In this document: positions 7,967 through 17,373 of the stretch, piece by piece
Layout of the letters: each line of letters begins with the position of its first letter
Numbering within the stretch: position 1 is the stretch's first letter
Source: Scytonema sp. UIC 10036
GTDB lineage: Bacteria > Cyanobacteriota > Cyanobacteriia > Cyanobacteriales > Nostocaceae
Assembly (NCBI RefSeq): GCF_009725235.1
Contig: NZ_WJFC01000176.1
Location: 1-28,548 of the forward strand
Direction: 5' to 3'
DNA: 28,548 bases
Made by a program: the position numbers and the translations under genes
Notes under the pieces: generated by a model
Told to the model about the DNA's origin: nothing
The model's database searches: none
The model's input: the letters and a program-made list of their open reading frames with translations, nothing else

Positions 7967-8387
7967 CGCTCTTGTTAATTTTTGATGAAGCTTATTGAAT
8001 TGGTGCCATTTGCTGAAGGAAATTTAGATAAACTTTCATTAAGATCACTTACCACAAAAATGCTAAGGTTTTGATAATCTGGTAACAATAGCTTAATATC
8101 TTTATGTTTTTCAACTTACAATCATTAATAAAGAGGTGTCAAAATTAACTTTATGCCTCAGACAACAGGGGTTATGCAAGTAAACTCAGTTCATATTGTT
8201 GCATACAGTCATGCAGACAGGGTACCTATTCCCATAATTGGGGAAATTTTTCAGAACACTTTGCACCCTAGTTTTGTCCACAATTTAAAATCACGATCCA
8301 AAATGGGATATATCAAGAGTGGTAAGAAGTACCGCTAAGTATATGCTGTTGAGAAAATGCCAATAGAGCCGATCGGTGCCTTAGACT
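7967..8387. other. intergenic region upstream of the PP2C gene
   Basis: 421 bp. A 61-codon frame (8153-8338) begins with ATG, but its product has no hydrophobic core pattern or known family. I see no other structure. The promoter of the PP2C gene must be here. Confidence 0.35.
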
Positions 8388-10760
8388 ATGGAAAATGATG
8401 CGGCAATGCTCTGCCCAAATGAATCCTGTCAGACTCCAAACTCCCTGACATCAAAGTTCTGCCAAAAATGCTGTACACTACTGCCCAAGCGCTATCTTTG
8501 GGCAGTAGCAAATGGTGCAAGCGTGGGTCAGCCAAAAGAGTTATTAGCCGATCGCTATTTAGTCATCAGCAAATCTGTTCTTTTAGACACCAAGCCTGGT
8601 TTACCGCCTCAAACACCAGATGTAGAAAGTGTGCCAGCAATAAAACCATACTTAAGGTTATTTCCTCACCGATTGTATGTACCGCAAGTGTATGGAGTAT
8701 TACAAATAGAAGGAACGGTAACCAGAGAAATATTACTGCTAGAAAAACCTCCACTGTGTGTCAAAGAGACATCAGTCTTGGATGTCCAATTAGAAAGTGA
8801 GCTAACCACGGCTTGGCAAGCGGCAACATCAATGCGCCAACTGAATTGGTTGTGGCAAATAGCTCATTTATGGCAACCATTAGCAAGTGAGGGCGTGGCT
8901 TCAAGTCTACTGACAAGAGAAGTTATGAGAGCAGAAGGTCCGTTGGTGCGATTGCTAGAACTGCGCTATGACCAACAGACTCCGAGTTTGGCAGCATTGG
9001 GGGAATTTTGGCAGGAGCAATTATGCCACAAGGCAAAACCAGCGATCGCGGAATTTGTCAAGGAAGTATGCCGTTCTTTAATAGCCCAAGAGATTAGATC
9101 GGGAGAGCAACTCGTTGCCGTTTTAGACAGAGGGCTAGCAGAAGTAGGCAAGTGGCAAAAACCTACAATCAAAATTGCTACGAAAAGCGACATCGGACCG
9201 AATCGCCCGCGAAACGAAGATTCCTGCTACCCGCCAAGTGGAACTGTTGTCAGCAAACCACCACAACAAACAACAATAGCGATCGTTTGTGATGGGATTG
9301 GCGGACACGAGGGAGGTAGTGTAGCATCAAATTTGGCAATTGAAACAATCTACCAGCAGCTGCACGATTTGGTAAACATTCCTCCGGATCGCATCAGCCC
9401 CGCAAGCTTGTTAGAGGATTTAGAACGAGCAGCAGCAGTCGCCAACGACAGAATTAGCCAACGGAATGACAGCGAACACCGACAGGGGCGTCAACGCATG
9501 GGTACAACCCTTGTGATGGCATTGCCTGTTGCTCACGAAATGTACATCGCTCACGTAGGTGACAGCCGCGCTTATTGGATTACGCGAGCCGGTTGCTACC
9601 AGGTAACCCTAGATGATGATGTTGCTTCGCGAGAAGTGCGCCTGGGCTATGCCACATACCGGGACGCCGTGCAACAGGGAGCATCAGGCTCATTGGTACA
9701 AGCTTTAGGCATGAGTGCTAGCAGTTCGCTACATCCAACTTCCCAACGGTTTATCATTGATGAAGATAGCGTCTTTTTATTGTGTTCGGATGGATTGAGC
9801 GATTTTGACCGTGTAGAACAGTACTGGGAAACGGATATTTTACCAATTTTAGATAGGAATTTGGATATAGTCAGTGCTACAGAAAAATTAGTGGAAATCG
9901 CCAACAATCAAAATGGACACGATAATGTCACGATCGCTTTAGTCCACTGTCAAGTTCAGTACTCAGAGCCGCAATCAGTTATTAAACCGACAAAGGTGGA
10001 TCTTTCCACAATAGGAGTCAACAATCGCCCAACTGTATTGCCACAAGAGGGCGATCGCAATCAAAAAACTGAAGTAGCGACTGCCGAACGGCATCCAACG
10101 TTTAACATTTCGCCACATCTGATAGTTCTTCCAATACTACTGTCAGTAGCAGTGTTAGTGGGATTACTGACATTGCAGCAAGATTGGTTGTCTCTTCTAG
10201 CGGGAAAAGTAAACATCCCCAATCTTGGTGGCATCCCATCTTCCCCTGACAATTCCAACAGCCCCATTAGTAACGAGGCTCCCGTTATTGTGACCGATCG
10301 TCAAGAATCTTTCAAGACAATTACATCGTCAGAGAGTAATGTTATTGTCCCCGCAAGCAGTATTTTGCAACAAATTCCGCCACAATCGGTAACAGATGAC
10401 AATCCAACAGATAGAGGTTTGTCTTGGATTTATTTTAAAGTTTGCGCTGTTGGCAAAACACAAGATGGGTCAACTTCTTTATCCACACCAGGTTCTAGCG
10501 ATGTAGTGCCGAATTCCCCATCAGGGCGTCCCAACAGCCAAGTTGTGAAAGAGCAAAGAGTCAAAATTGAAGCCTCCCAACACAAAAAGTTAAACTTTAA
10601 CTCAGCTACACAAACTCAAAAGAAAGAATGTAGCGCTGAGTCATCCAAACCAAAATCCTCCCCAGAAGGAGATTTATCGGGTGAAACGAATGCTCCTGTA
10701 CCAACGGCTTCTACTCAACCAAAACCATCGGCAGGTGCGAAGAATTCATCAGAACGGTAG
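8388..10760 (+). CDS. zinc-ribbon + PP2C serine/threonine phosphatase with C-terminal membrane segment
   Basis: 790 residues. It starts with a zinc ribbon (C9, C14, C25, C28), then a region (about 45-255) reading RYLVIS..PYLRLFPHRLYVPQVYGVL..ILLLEKPPL and LASEGVASSLL, which looks like a degenerate protein-kinase-like or regulatory domain without catalytic motifs. The PP2C domain (about 261-516) has all metal sites: NEDS (D278), CDGIGG (D302), GDSRAYW (D392), SDGLSDF (D468) and GHDNVTI (D512), so it should be an active Mn/Mg-dependent phosphatase. One membrane helix (about 578-597) is followed by a Ser/Pro/Thr-rich disordered tail of about 190 residues. It should remove phosphate from Ser/Thr proteins on the cytosolic side. 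The CHAT-FHA gene follows 157 bp later, which suggests control of FHA-read phosphosites. Confidence 0.9.
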   Translation: MENDAAMLCPNESCQTPNSLTSKFCQKCCTLLPKRYLWAVANGASVGQPKELLADRYLVISKSVLLDTKPGLPPQTPDVESVPAIKPYLRLFPHRLYVPQVYGVLQIEGTVTREILLLEKPPLCVKETSVLDVQLESELTTAWQAATSMRQLNWLWQIAHLWQPLASEGVASSLLTREVMRAEGPLVRLLELRYDQQTPSLAALGEFWQEQLCHKAKPAIAEFVKEVCRSLIAQEIRSGEQLVAVLDRGLAEVGKWQKPTIKIATKSDIGPNRPRNEDSCYPPSGTVVSKPPQQTTIAIVCDGIGGHEGGSVASNLAIETIYQQLHDLVNIPPDRISPASLLEDLERAAAVANDRISQRNDSEHRQGRQRMGTTLVMALPVAHEMYIAHVGDSRAYWITRAGCYQVTLDDDVASREVRLGYATYRDAVQQGASGSLVQALGMSASSSLHPTSQRFIIDEDSVFLLCSDGLSDFDRVEQYWETDILPILDRNLDIVSATEKLVEIANNQNGHDNVTIALVHCQVQYSEPQSVIKPTKVDLSTIGVNNRPTVLPQEGDRNQKTEVATAERHPTFNISPHLIVLPILLSVAVLVGLLTLQQDWLSLLAGKVNIPNLGGIPSSPDNSNSPISNEAPVIVTDRQESFKTITSSESNVIVPASSILQQIPPQSVTDDNPTDRGLSWIYFKVCAVGKTQDGSTSLSTPGSSDVVPNSPSGRPNSQVVKEQRVKIEASQHKKLNFNSATQTQKKECSAESSKPKSSPEGDLSGETNAPVPTASTQPKPSAGAKNSSER

Positions 10761-10917
10761 CGCTGAGTCAAAAAATCGATAAACTGGTAGAAGCCTGAAA
10801 AATAAGGGTAATAACTTTAGATAAAAAACTTGAAAGGCATTCATAAATTGCCTTTTAAAATTGTTATTTGAACTTATTGGACTCGACCTGTTTAGATTAA
10901 CGAAGATAAACGAATCC

Positions 10918-12501
10918 ATGCCATCTTTAAACCTGGCGATCGCCCGCCTTAGTACCGGCACCGACAGTTTTGCCATTTGGGTGGTGAATGCTCCCAACCC
11001 CAGTGGCTATGTTTTGCGTGACTGTCTGTGGCCTCCTCTTCTCTCCCAAGCATGGCAAGAGTGGCAGGCGATGTTTTCCGGTCATAGTCGCTTGGATATT
11101 TCCCCAGGAACAACACCTCCACCAAAAACTCCACTCCCCCTTGATGGGATGACACCGTCTATCGGTCACAGTACCAGTTACACCAGTCGTCTGATGCAAT
11201 TCTTGGGCATTAGCTTGTGGAGTTGGGTGTTTGATGGAGCTATTCTCAATAGCTTTGAACACAGCCGTGGTTTGGCAGCAGGTCAACACACGCGGCTGCG
11301 AGTCCGGTTGGAAATTCGCGACCCGGATTTGATTGCTTTACCTTGGGAAATCATGCAGCGTGAAGCAGGTCAATCAGCCATTTCACTTTCCCAACAGATA
11401 GTCTTTAGTCGTACCACCAGTCAAGTTGAATCTCTACCGTATTTACGAGCCGACCAAGCCCTTAACATATTGTTGGTTTTAGGTCAAGATGAAAAGCTAG
11501 AATTGGAAAAAGAAGCAGCCATTCTAGAACAAACACTCTCTAACGGTTCTCTCATCGGTAGTCATTACAGTGGCTATGCGCCTTGTATGGTGACAACCCT
11601 CCTGCAACCCACTCCACAAGAGTTGATTCAACAACTAGAAACGAAAGCATACAATATCTTGTTCTATGCAGGACACGGGTTGCCCGAACCCGATGGAGGA
11701 TTGCTCTTTTTACGACGAAAACCAGATTTAACTCTCAATGGTATGGAACTGGCACAGGTTCTCAACCGTACAGGAGTAAAATTAGCAGTGTTTAATTCCT
11801 GTTGGGGAGCGCAACCTGCCCAAAGCAATCACCAAGCCATTCCTTACAGCAGTTTGTCGGAAGTACTGATACGTCAAGGTGTACCAGCTGTTTTGGCAAT
11901 GCGGGATGAAATAGCAGATCGTGAAAGTCACACCTTTATTCAGGCATTTGCCCATGCACTGCGAGCGCGAAAACCCATTGATGAAGCGGTTGCAGAAGCA
12001 AGACAACAACTGCTGGCCGTTTATAAATTCAATCAACCCGCTTGGACATTACCAGTACTTTACCTACATCCGGATTACAATGGCGACCTGATTAGAAGTT
12101 TTGACGAAAGTATCACAGAACTCCCAGAAACCTCGATCCCCGGTATAGCTTCTATGCTTCCCAATGCTTCGTTGCGATCGCTTTCTCCGGGAGGAAAAAC
12201 TTGGTCACTTCGACCGGGAGTGACTCGTATTGGTCGCACTACAGAAAATGATATTGTCATACCAGAACCTTCGGTTTCCAAACGGCATGCCGAAATTTTG
12301 AGCCGCAATACATTTACAGGTGCTACCCCAGTACGGACATATTACCTGCAAGATTTATCCACTTACGGTACAACCTGGATTTTACGCGCCAATGGTTGGC
12401 AACAAATCCACCGTCAGGAAGTTCCTTTACAATCTGGAATGCAGTTAAAGTTCGGAAGTACGAAAAGTCAACCTTGGGAATTTATTGTAGACAATGCTTA
12501 A
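10918..12501 (+). CDS. CHAT-domain caspase-like protease fused to FHA domain
   Basis: 527 residues from ATG 10918 (MPSLNLAIARL); an in-frame TTG at 10861 would add 19 poorly conserved residues. The CHAT domain (about 185-385) shows the clan CD dyad: H253 in FYAGHG and C295 in VFNSCWG, with GVPAVLAMRDEI and AFAHALRARKPIDEAVAEARQ typical of the family. The preceding 180 residues include LRVRLEIRDPDLIALPWEIM, also common before CHAT. The C-terminal FHA domain (about 425-520) has IGR (G439, R440), SVSKRHAEI and LSTYGTTW; the usual Asn of NGT is replaced (YGTTW). Likely a cytosolic cysteine protease recruited to or switched by phosphothreonine partners. It sits between a PP2C phosphatase and an unknown protein. 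Confidence 0.9.
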   Translation: MPSLNLAIARLSTGTDSFAIWVVNAPNPSGYVLRDCLWPPLLSQAWQEWQAMFSGHSRLDISPGTTPPPKTPLPLDGMTPSIGHSTSYTSRLMQFLGISLWSWVFDGAILNSFEHSRGLAAGQHTRLRVRLEIRDPDLIALPWEIMQREAGQSAISLSQQIVFSRTTSQVESLPYLRADQALNILLVLGQDEKLELEKEAAILEQTLSNGSLIGSHYSGYAPCMVTTLLQPTPQELIQQLETKAYNILFYAGHGLPEPDGGLLFLRRKPDLTLNGMELAQVLNRTGVKLAVFNSCWGAQPAQSNHQAIPYSSLSEVLIRQGVPAVLAMRDEIADRESHTFIQAFAHALRARKPIDEAVAEARQQLLAVYKFNQPAWTLPVLYLHPDYNGDLIRSFDESITELPETSIPGIASMLPNASLRSLSPGGKTWSLRPGVTRIGRTTENDIVIPEPSVSKRHAEILSRNTFTGATPVRTYYLQDLSTYGTTWILRANGWQQIHRQEVPLQSGMQLKFGSTKSQPWEFIVDNA

Positions 12502-12646
12502 ATTTGAACTGAAGTACGCATTCTCAACACAACATCATTTGCCAGAAAAAAATTCATTTTTTGGGGAAATCTAATTCTTTTGCGGAAATCAGACTGAGGC
12601 AGCTGTAGCTGTCATTACCACAACAAAACAACAAGGAAGGCGACAA

Positions 12647-13288
12647 ATGGTTAACAATATCAACGGATCTAACACTTTCAAAACCTCTCAAGTAGAATTG
12701 GAACTCCTACAAACACTTTTAGAAGATGACGATGCTGCATATCCTTGGAACCCCTGTGACGAACAATCTGATGACTACTATTTTCAATTAGAGCAACAAT
12801 TCCAAATGGAAGATGTCCTCAACGAAGAACTCGCAATGCGTTCAAAATCTTTTTATAACAAAATAGATACACTTTGGTCTGGCTTATTTAATTCAGAACA
12901 CTACAAGCATAATACAAAATCTGCTGTTCTGTCTGCTCTGCAACAAAATTTACAAGCAACTTTTGCAAATCGTATACCTCAAGACTGGCTCAAGAGTATT
13001 GCCCAAAAAGCAACCGAGATATTCAATTCACAACAATCCATTGGGGATCAACTTGTAGAGTGCGTTCAAAGTGTATTACCTCAATGGGGTGCAGATGACT
13101 TATTTGTGATGGCACGTCCCCTAGCATTTGCAATGAGAAGCGGCGAAACTCAAACAGAAAATTCCGTGATGGATATGGTAGGCAACCGAGAATGGATGAA
13201 TCTCTCAGAAATTGAAAAAGCAAAAGTGAGTATGGCGATCGCTTACTACGCTATCAACCAACTCAACAGCATTCAGGAAGAAGTTTAA
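12647..13288 (+). CDS. unrecognised 213-residue acidic helical protein
   Basis: Strong start: AAGGAAGG (12633-12640) precedes ATG 12647 by 6 nt. The N-terminal quarter is acidic (LLEDDDAAYPWNPCDEQSDDYY), and the remainder is helical (LQQNLQATFANRIPQDWLKSIAQKATEIF, LVECVQSVLPQWGADDLFVMARPLAFAMR). No membrane segment, signal or catalytic motif is visible. It lies in the same direction 145 bp after the CHAT-FHA gene and is convergent with the FHA-PrsW gene. Its position makes it a candidate substrate or regulator of the CHAT protease, but that is inference only. I do not recognise a family. Confidence 0.75.
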   Translation: MVNNINGSNTFKTSQVELELLQTLLEDDDAAYPWNPCDEQSDDYYFQLEQQFQMEDVLNEELAMRSKSFYNKIDTLWSGLFNSEHYKHNTKSAVLSALQQNLQATFANRIPQDWLKSIAQKATEIFNSQQSIGDQLVECVQSVLPQWGADDLFVMARPLAFAMRSGETQTENSVMDMVGNREWMNLSEIEKAKVSMAIAYYAINQLNSIQEEV

Positions 13289-13425
13289 AAATACAATTGT
13301 ACTTTGTTTGACGCTTTCTTTGACAGGGGGCAAGTTGCTCGATTTACAGACGGCATAAACAGGATTGTTCTTTCTCAACACAGCAATTGCCTATTATCTG
13401 CAAGATCAAAGCCCCTTTTCAAAAA

Positions 13426-13446
13426 CAGTGACCAGTGACCAGTAAA
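13426..13446. repeat. CAGTGAC heptamers
   Basis: Two CAGTGAC units plus a partial one, related to the AACCAGT heptamers at 4631, lie between the convergent 213-residue gene and the FHA-PrsW gene. Confidence 0.6.
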
Positions 13447-13459
13447 TCAGAGAAGAGTA

Positions 13460-14878
13460 TTACTTTCCGAGAAAACGTGTAGCAAAGTTTTGCGATCGAG
13501 TTGGTGAAAGTGCGCGAGCTTTAAGAATCGCTGCCATTAAGAAGGCATAAGAGAGCACCCCAACAACCACTAATAGAAAACCATTCAGCACGCCTGTTGC
13601 GTTCCATAAAGCGTGCAATCCAGATGCAGTCAAATATCCAACAAGTAGAATTTGCCAACTTTTAGAGGGTTTGAGAACTGCCAATCCAATAAAGTATCCA
13701 AAATAACCGCTATAAGCCATATGTCCGGCGACAGAACCTAAGATGCGTGGAATCAGCAGTTGTAAACCTACAAGTTGACCTGCATCTTGACCTGATTCTT
13801 CTAAGAAGGTTTGAGTAATTTGAGGCACGTATTGCCTGAGAGTTTCCGTCATAGTGAAACCAACAGCTGAAGCGGTTCCCAGCAAAATCCCATCAAGAGG
13901 TTCTGAAACACCTACACGTTCGCGCCATGGGGAAGGTAAAATTTTGCCGATAAAATACGCTCCAAAAATCGGGATTGCTTTGAGCAACTCTTCCATCAAG
14001 CCTGCACCAAAAAACATCCGTACTAGCAATTCTGTAAAAGTGACAGATTCTTGTTCTGTTGGCAAGTTACCGGGTAAAATACCGCGAAACACAAATATAA
14101 ATAAATCTAATATAGGAGTTCCCAAGTTTTTCAAGGGATATCCCAAAACTTGTGCAGTTGTTAAAGCTGAAATCATCAGCACCCACCAAGGCTTTTGCTT
14201 ACCACACAACTGATAGATAAAGTAGTAGGCAATAAAAGCTATGTAAGTAGCCACGACTTTTTGGTTCATGTTGTTTGGTTGACCGACAGTCGCAAACATC
14301 AATACCACGAATACAACCGTGATGATTCCCGGTATGAGGTAAGCTTTACGAGTCAGATCTTTACCAGTAGAAATAATGGGAAACAGTTGTGTAAAACTAA
14401 GATAGTCTTGGTTGGGTGGGGGACTGGGATTGTAATGAGTCGTTGGCGATTGGTACTGATTGGCAGGAGGAAGCGGGCTTGCACTTGTTTGAAAAACGAC
14501 TGTAGTTTGGGAGTTAAGTTCGTACTCAAAGAAGAATTGCGGACCATCTTGACCTAGAGTGATGCGATCGCCTGACATCAATTGCTGGCAACCCTGCAAC
14601 CGCTGTCCGTTGAGATAAGTACCATTCGCACTATTTAAATCGCAGATTACCCAGCTACATTCTGTATCTGGCGATGAGGAGAGAGGACGAACAACTGCAT
14701 GGCGACGGGATACCATGCGATACATCATGGCATCTAGAACAAGCTGGCAACTTGGGTCACGTCCAATGACTACTTCTTGGGTGGGAAGTAGCAAGTGTTG
14801 AACTTCTGACACAAAAGCAGCTCCAGTGCCAGTTACTTGCCGCAGAATTGCTTTCTGTCTTGCGTTTTTGCCTGTCAT
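13460..14878 (-). CDS. FHA domain + PrsW-type intramembrane protease
   Basis: 472 residues. The N-terminal FHA domain (about 30-115) has IGRD (G39, R40), VSRRH (57-60) and LNSANGTYLNG (N85, G86, T87), so phosphothreonine binding looks intact. A Pro/Gln linker (about 130-160) leads to about eight membrane helices with the PrsW (PF13367) signature: GLMEELLK (E296, E297, K300), GFTMTETL (E345) and AGHMAYSG (H386), plus DGILLGTASAVGF. PrsW proteases cleave membrane-bound anti-sigma factors in Bacillus; here a cytosolic phosphopeptide reader could recruit a phosphorylated membrane substrate. Convergent with the preceding cluster; ATG at 14876-14878. Both domains are confident; the target is unknown. 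Confidence 0.9.
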   Translation of the reverse strand: MTGKNARQKAILRQVTGTGAAFVSEVQHLLLPTQEVVIGRDPSCQLVLDAMMYRMVSRRHAVVRPLSSSPDTECSWVICDLNSANGTYLNGQRLQGCQQLMSGDRITLGQDGPQFFFEYELNSQTTVVFQTSASPLPPANQYQSPTTHYNPSPPPNQDYLSFTQLFPIISTGKDLTRKAYLIPGIITVVFVVLMFATVGQPNNMNQKVVATYIAFIAYYFIYQLCGKQKPWWVLMISALTTAQVLGYPLKNLGTPILDLFIFVFRGILPGNLPTEQESVTFTELLVRMFFGAGLMEELLKAIPIFGAYFIGKILPSPWRERVGVSEPLDGILLGTASAVGFTMTETLRQYVPQITQTFLEESGQDAGQLVGLQLLIPRILGSVAGHMAYSGYFGYFIGLAVLKPSKSWQILLVGYLTASGLHALWNATGVLNGFLLVVVGVLSYAFLMAAILKARALSPTRSQNFATRFLGK

Positions 14879-15055
14879 CGAGTTACAGGGTATTTTAATC
14901 TATTATCTAAAATAATCTGGCAGTAAGACGGGACCATAACCACCCAATACCAAAATTTCTAAATACAATTTGGCTTACTTCATACAAAGATCGCAAGCTA
15001 TAAACTGTATGCTTCATAATATGGTTCATCTTGATAGAAGATGAAGGTGGAACAG

Positions 15056-15658
15056 CTAATCCACTGATGCCAATTCTAGATGCTCGATTTTAGTACCCAA
15101 AACCTTGAGAAATGCGGCTAACCAACGAGGATGAGCAGGCCAAGCTGGGGCTGTTATCAAATTACCATCAACAACCACTTCATCAACTGGAACATTGACA
15201 TAATTCCCACCAGCAAGGTGTACGTCCGGGCTACAAGCTGGGTAAGCAGTGCAATTCTTACCTTTTATAACATCAGCAGCAGCCAATAACTGCAAACCGT
15301 GACAGATGGCAGCAATCGGTTTATTTGCTTCCGCAAAGTGACGAGTTATGGCGATCGCCCTTGAATTCAGGCGGATATACTCTGGTGCGCGTCCTCCAGG
15401 AATGACCAAGGCATCATAAGTGCTAGGGTCTACTTCTGCAAAAGTGGCATTTAAGGTAAAGTTATGACCGGGTTTTTCACTGTAAGTCTGATCTCCTTCA
15501 AAATCGTGAACAGCCGTTCTGACTTTCTCACCAGCTTTTTTATCAGGGCAAACTGCATGAACCGCGTGTCCCACCATTTGCAACGCTTGGAAGGGAACCA
15601 TTACCTCGTAGTCTTCTACATAGTCTCCTACTAGCATCAGAAGTTTTTTGGCAGCCAT
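15056..15658 (-). CDS. DJ-1/PfpI family protein
   Basis: 200 residues, the usual size. The fold motifs are clear: [21 protein letters not shown] with the conserved acid E15, [12 protein letters not shown], and the nucleophile elbow AAICHG with C119-H120. [20 protein letters not shown] is the usual C-terminal region. Members act as deglycases, chaperones or class I glutamine amidotransferase-like hydrolases; I cannot tell which applies. Cytosolic. It stands alone, about 180 bp upstream of the PrsW gene start on the same strand, with no shared function evident. Confidence 0.88.
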   Translation of the reverse strand: MAAKKLLMLVGDYVEDYEVMVPFQALQMVGHAVHAVCPDKKAGEKVRTAVHDFEGDQTYSEKPGHNFTLNATFAEVDPSTYDALVIPGGRAPEYIRLNSRAIAITRHFAEANKPIAAICHGLQLLAAADVIKGKNCTAYPACSPDVHLAGGNYVNVPVDEVVVDGNLITAPAWPAHPRWLAAFLKVLGTKIEHLELASVD

Positions 15659-16156
15659 TGTTTGGTGTCCCCTGTGTCATGTTATTTGTCAATACTATGC
15701 TAAAGTCCAATTAACTTGCAACTTGACTAGGTTGAAACCCTTTTTCTTCTTTAGCATATGTTAATCACTTCCTTCTCACATCTCACTTTCACAGATTTAC
15801 AGTGCATTATACTCATAAAATCATCCATAAGCTCCTGATGAGGTATTTTGTAGGAATTGTTTAACACAACTTTCTTAGCAGTTGTTCAAACTGCAAAACC
15901 ATTCAATAAAATCAAATCTAAACTGAACGCTCGCGATCTTTATGAGCAACAACGATAGTATCTATCTCTCCACTAGCAACGCGCTCCATATTTTGGAGAT
16001 AAAAACATAAATGCTAGCTAATGATTCACGTTAGCTAGCATACACAGATTTATTACGTTTTCTCAAGAAAAACTACGTTATACCGCTTTTAGATTATATG
16101 ACAAATTGGTCAATCTCCTCTGAGGTGGGCATCCTATCCGCCAAAAGTCTGCAGGT
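15659..16156. other. intergenic region
   Basis: About 500 bp of AT-rich DNA with no coding signal. It holds the promoter of the DJ-1 gene (minus strand) and the hairpin at 16011-16041. Confidence 0.5.
16011..16041 (-). terminator. hairpin with T-rich tail downstream of the PsiE gene
   Basis: Perfect 11-bp arms ATGCTAGCTAA (16011-16021) and TTAGCTAGCAT (16031-16041) with a 9-nt loop. Read on the minus strand it is followed by TTATGTTTTTATC, a terminator-like T-rich tail about 115 nt after the PsiE stop. Confidence 0.55.
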
Positions 16157-16612
16157 TTAACGTTTCGGCTTATTGCTTACACGAATTATCCAATAACTGA
16201 TAGACAGAGCCAGAATAGCAATTCCCAGACCTATAATATCAATACCCGTAACTTTTCCTAAGTCAAGAATAATAATCTTTCTAGCGACAGCTATTAAAGA
16301 AGTCACAACGACTAATTCGACTTGAAAAACGTGCTTCCGAAGATAAGCAGTGATATTTTCTAGAATTTCTAAAGCAATTAAAATATTTAAGAATAACCCA
16401 AATATTTTATACAACGTAGCGTTAAACTTTCCGTAATCTGTCACAAAGAGTTCGTCAATCAGAAGTATTCCTAAATCCCCCACTGCTACCAGAATAACTA
16501 TTACCAGTAAAAGAGATAAAACTTTAGATACTATCACTTCTATATCTTCAACGAAGCGAACAAAATTCTCTTCGCTCAAGGCTTCTTTGATCAGTTTAAT
16601 AGCTCTCCTCAT
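16157..16612 (-). CDS. PsiE-family membrane protein
   Basis: 151 residues with four hydrophobic helices: about 27-51 (VSKVLSLLLVIVILVAVGDLG), 67-88 (LYKIFGLFLNILIALEILE), 97-116 and 120-145. The second helix with LEILENITAYLRKHVFQVELVVVTSLIAVARKIIILD is the PsiE (phosphate-starvation-inducible E, PF06146) hallmark. The name comes from an E. coli gene controlled by PhoB and Crp; the biochemical role is unknown. No Pho box is clear upstream. It is a single gene followed by a likely terminator. Confidence 0.82.
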   Translation of the reverse strand: MRRAIKLIKEALSEENFVRFVEDIEVIVSKVLSLLLVIVILVAVGDLGILLIDELFVTDYGKFNATLYKIFGLFLNILIALEILENITAYLRKHVFQVELVVVTSLIAVARKIIILDLGKVTGIDIIGLGIAILALSISYWIIRVSNKPKR

Positions 16613-17373
16613 CTAAAAACTCCTGCTATGTTGGAAACCGCGCCTGTATATGGGGCGGAGGAAAACTGAGTTCAGGGGTATTATACGTAGGGGATAATTG
16701 GTCTTCAGATTGTTTTAACAAGCATCACTTGGAAAGTGACTTGCTGTACCTAACTTATGTGTAAGATGAGCAATGCCCATCAAAATCCGTATAGAGTAGA
16801 TATCACCTAACCTATAATACGTCAAATTTGTTATGACAAATTTAGGATTACTATAAAATTTTAGGGCTAATTTATCAAGTAAATTTAAAGATGACAGGAT
16901 TGAAGCAGGCGATCGCATTATATAGCAATCCTATTTGAGCTCCAAACAAGGGAGACAAGGAAGACTTGGAGGACTTGGAAGACTTGGAAGAAATGTTTGT
17001 AAATCATTTAGGACTGCTATATATGCAATGTGTGAGAGTAGATAAACATAAATAAGATAGCAATGACTTGAATAACATATAAGACAGACTTAACAGATGC
17101 ATAATGGAAAATTATTGAACCATTGATTCCACCAGCACTCAACAGGTGAAAGACGCAGAACTGTTAACAAGTATGAAATAGCCAAAAAAAATTGGTTGCA
17201 CTTAGGGGAAGATAAGGGTTCTGACATAACGCGATCGCTATTTCGCAAGCAACACCCCCCACCTCGTTCCCAGCCTGAGGCTGGGAATGCCTTCTAAGAG
17301 GCTCCGCCTCCCGTCTCGATCCAGCCTCCCTCTGCAACAGCCTTCCCCTTATTGAAAAGATGTAAGATATCAG
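16613..17373. other. intergenic region with short repeats
   Basis: About 760 bp with no convincing gene. It contains three 9-bp GACTTGGAA/G units (16963-16989), HIP1 sites and a hairpin repeat (17264-17310). A 67-codon minus frame (16715-16918) has no family features. Confidence 0.45.
17264..17310. repeat. double hairpin repeat
   Basis: TTCCCAGCC (17267-17275) pairs with GGCTGGGAA (17279-17287) around TGA, followed by GAGGC/GCCTC with a TCC loop (17298-17310). It belongs to the same family as the hairpin at 3472-3502 (CTCGTTCC..AGC..GCTGGGAA). Confidence 0.65.

Noticed and set aside
8153..8338. 61-residue plus-strand ORF before the PP2C gene
   Set aside because: No family, odd composition and weak ribosome site; it could be real but I cannot support it.
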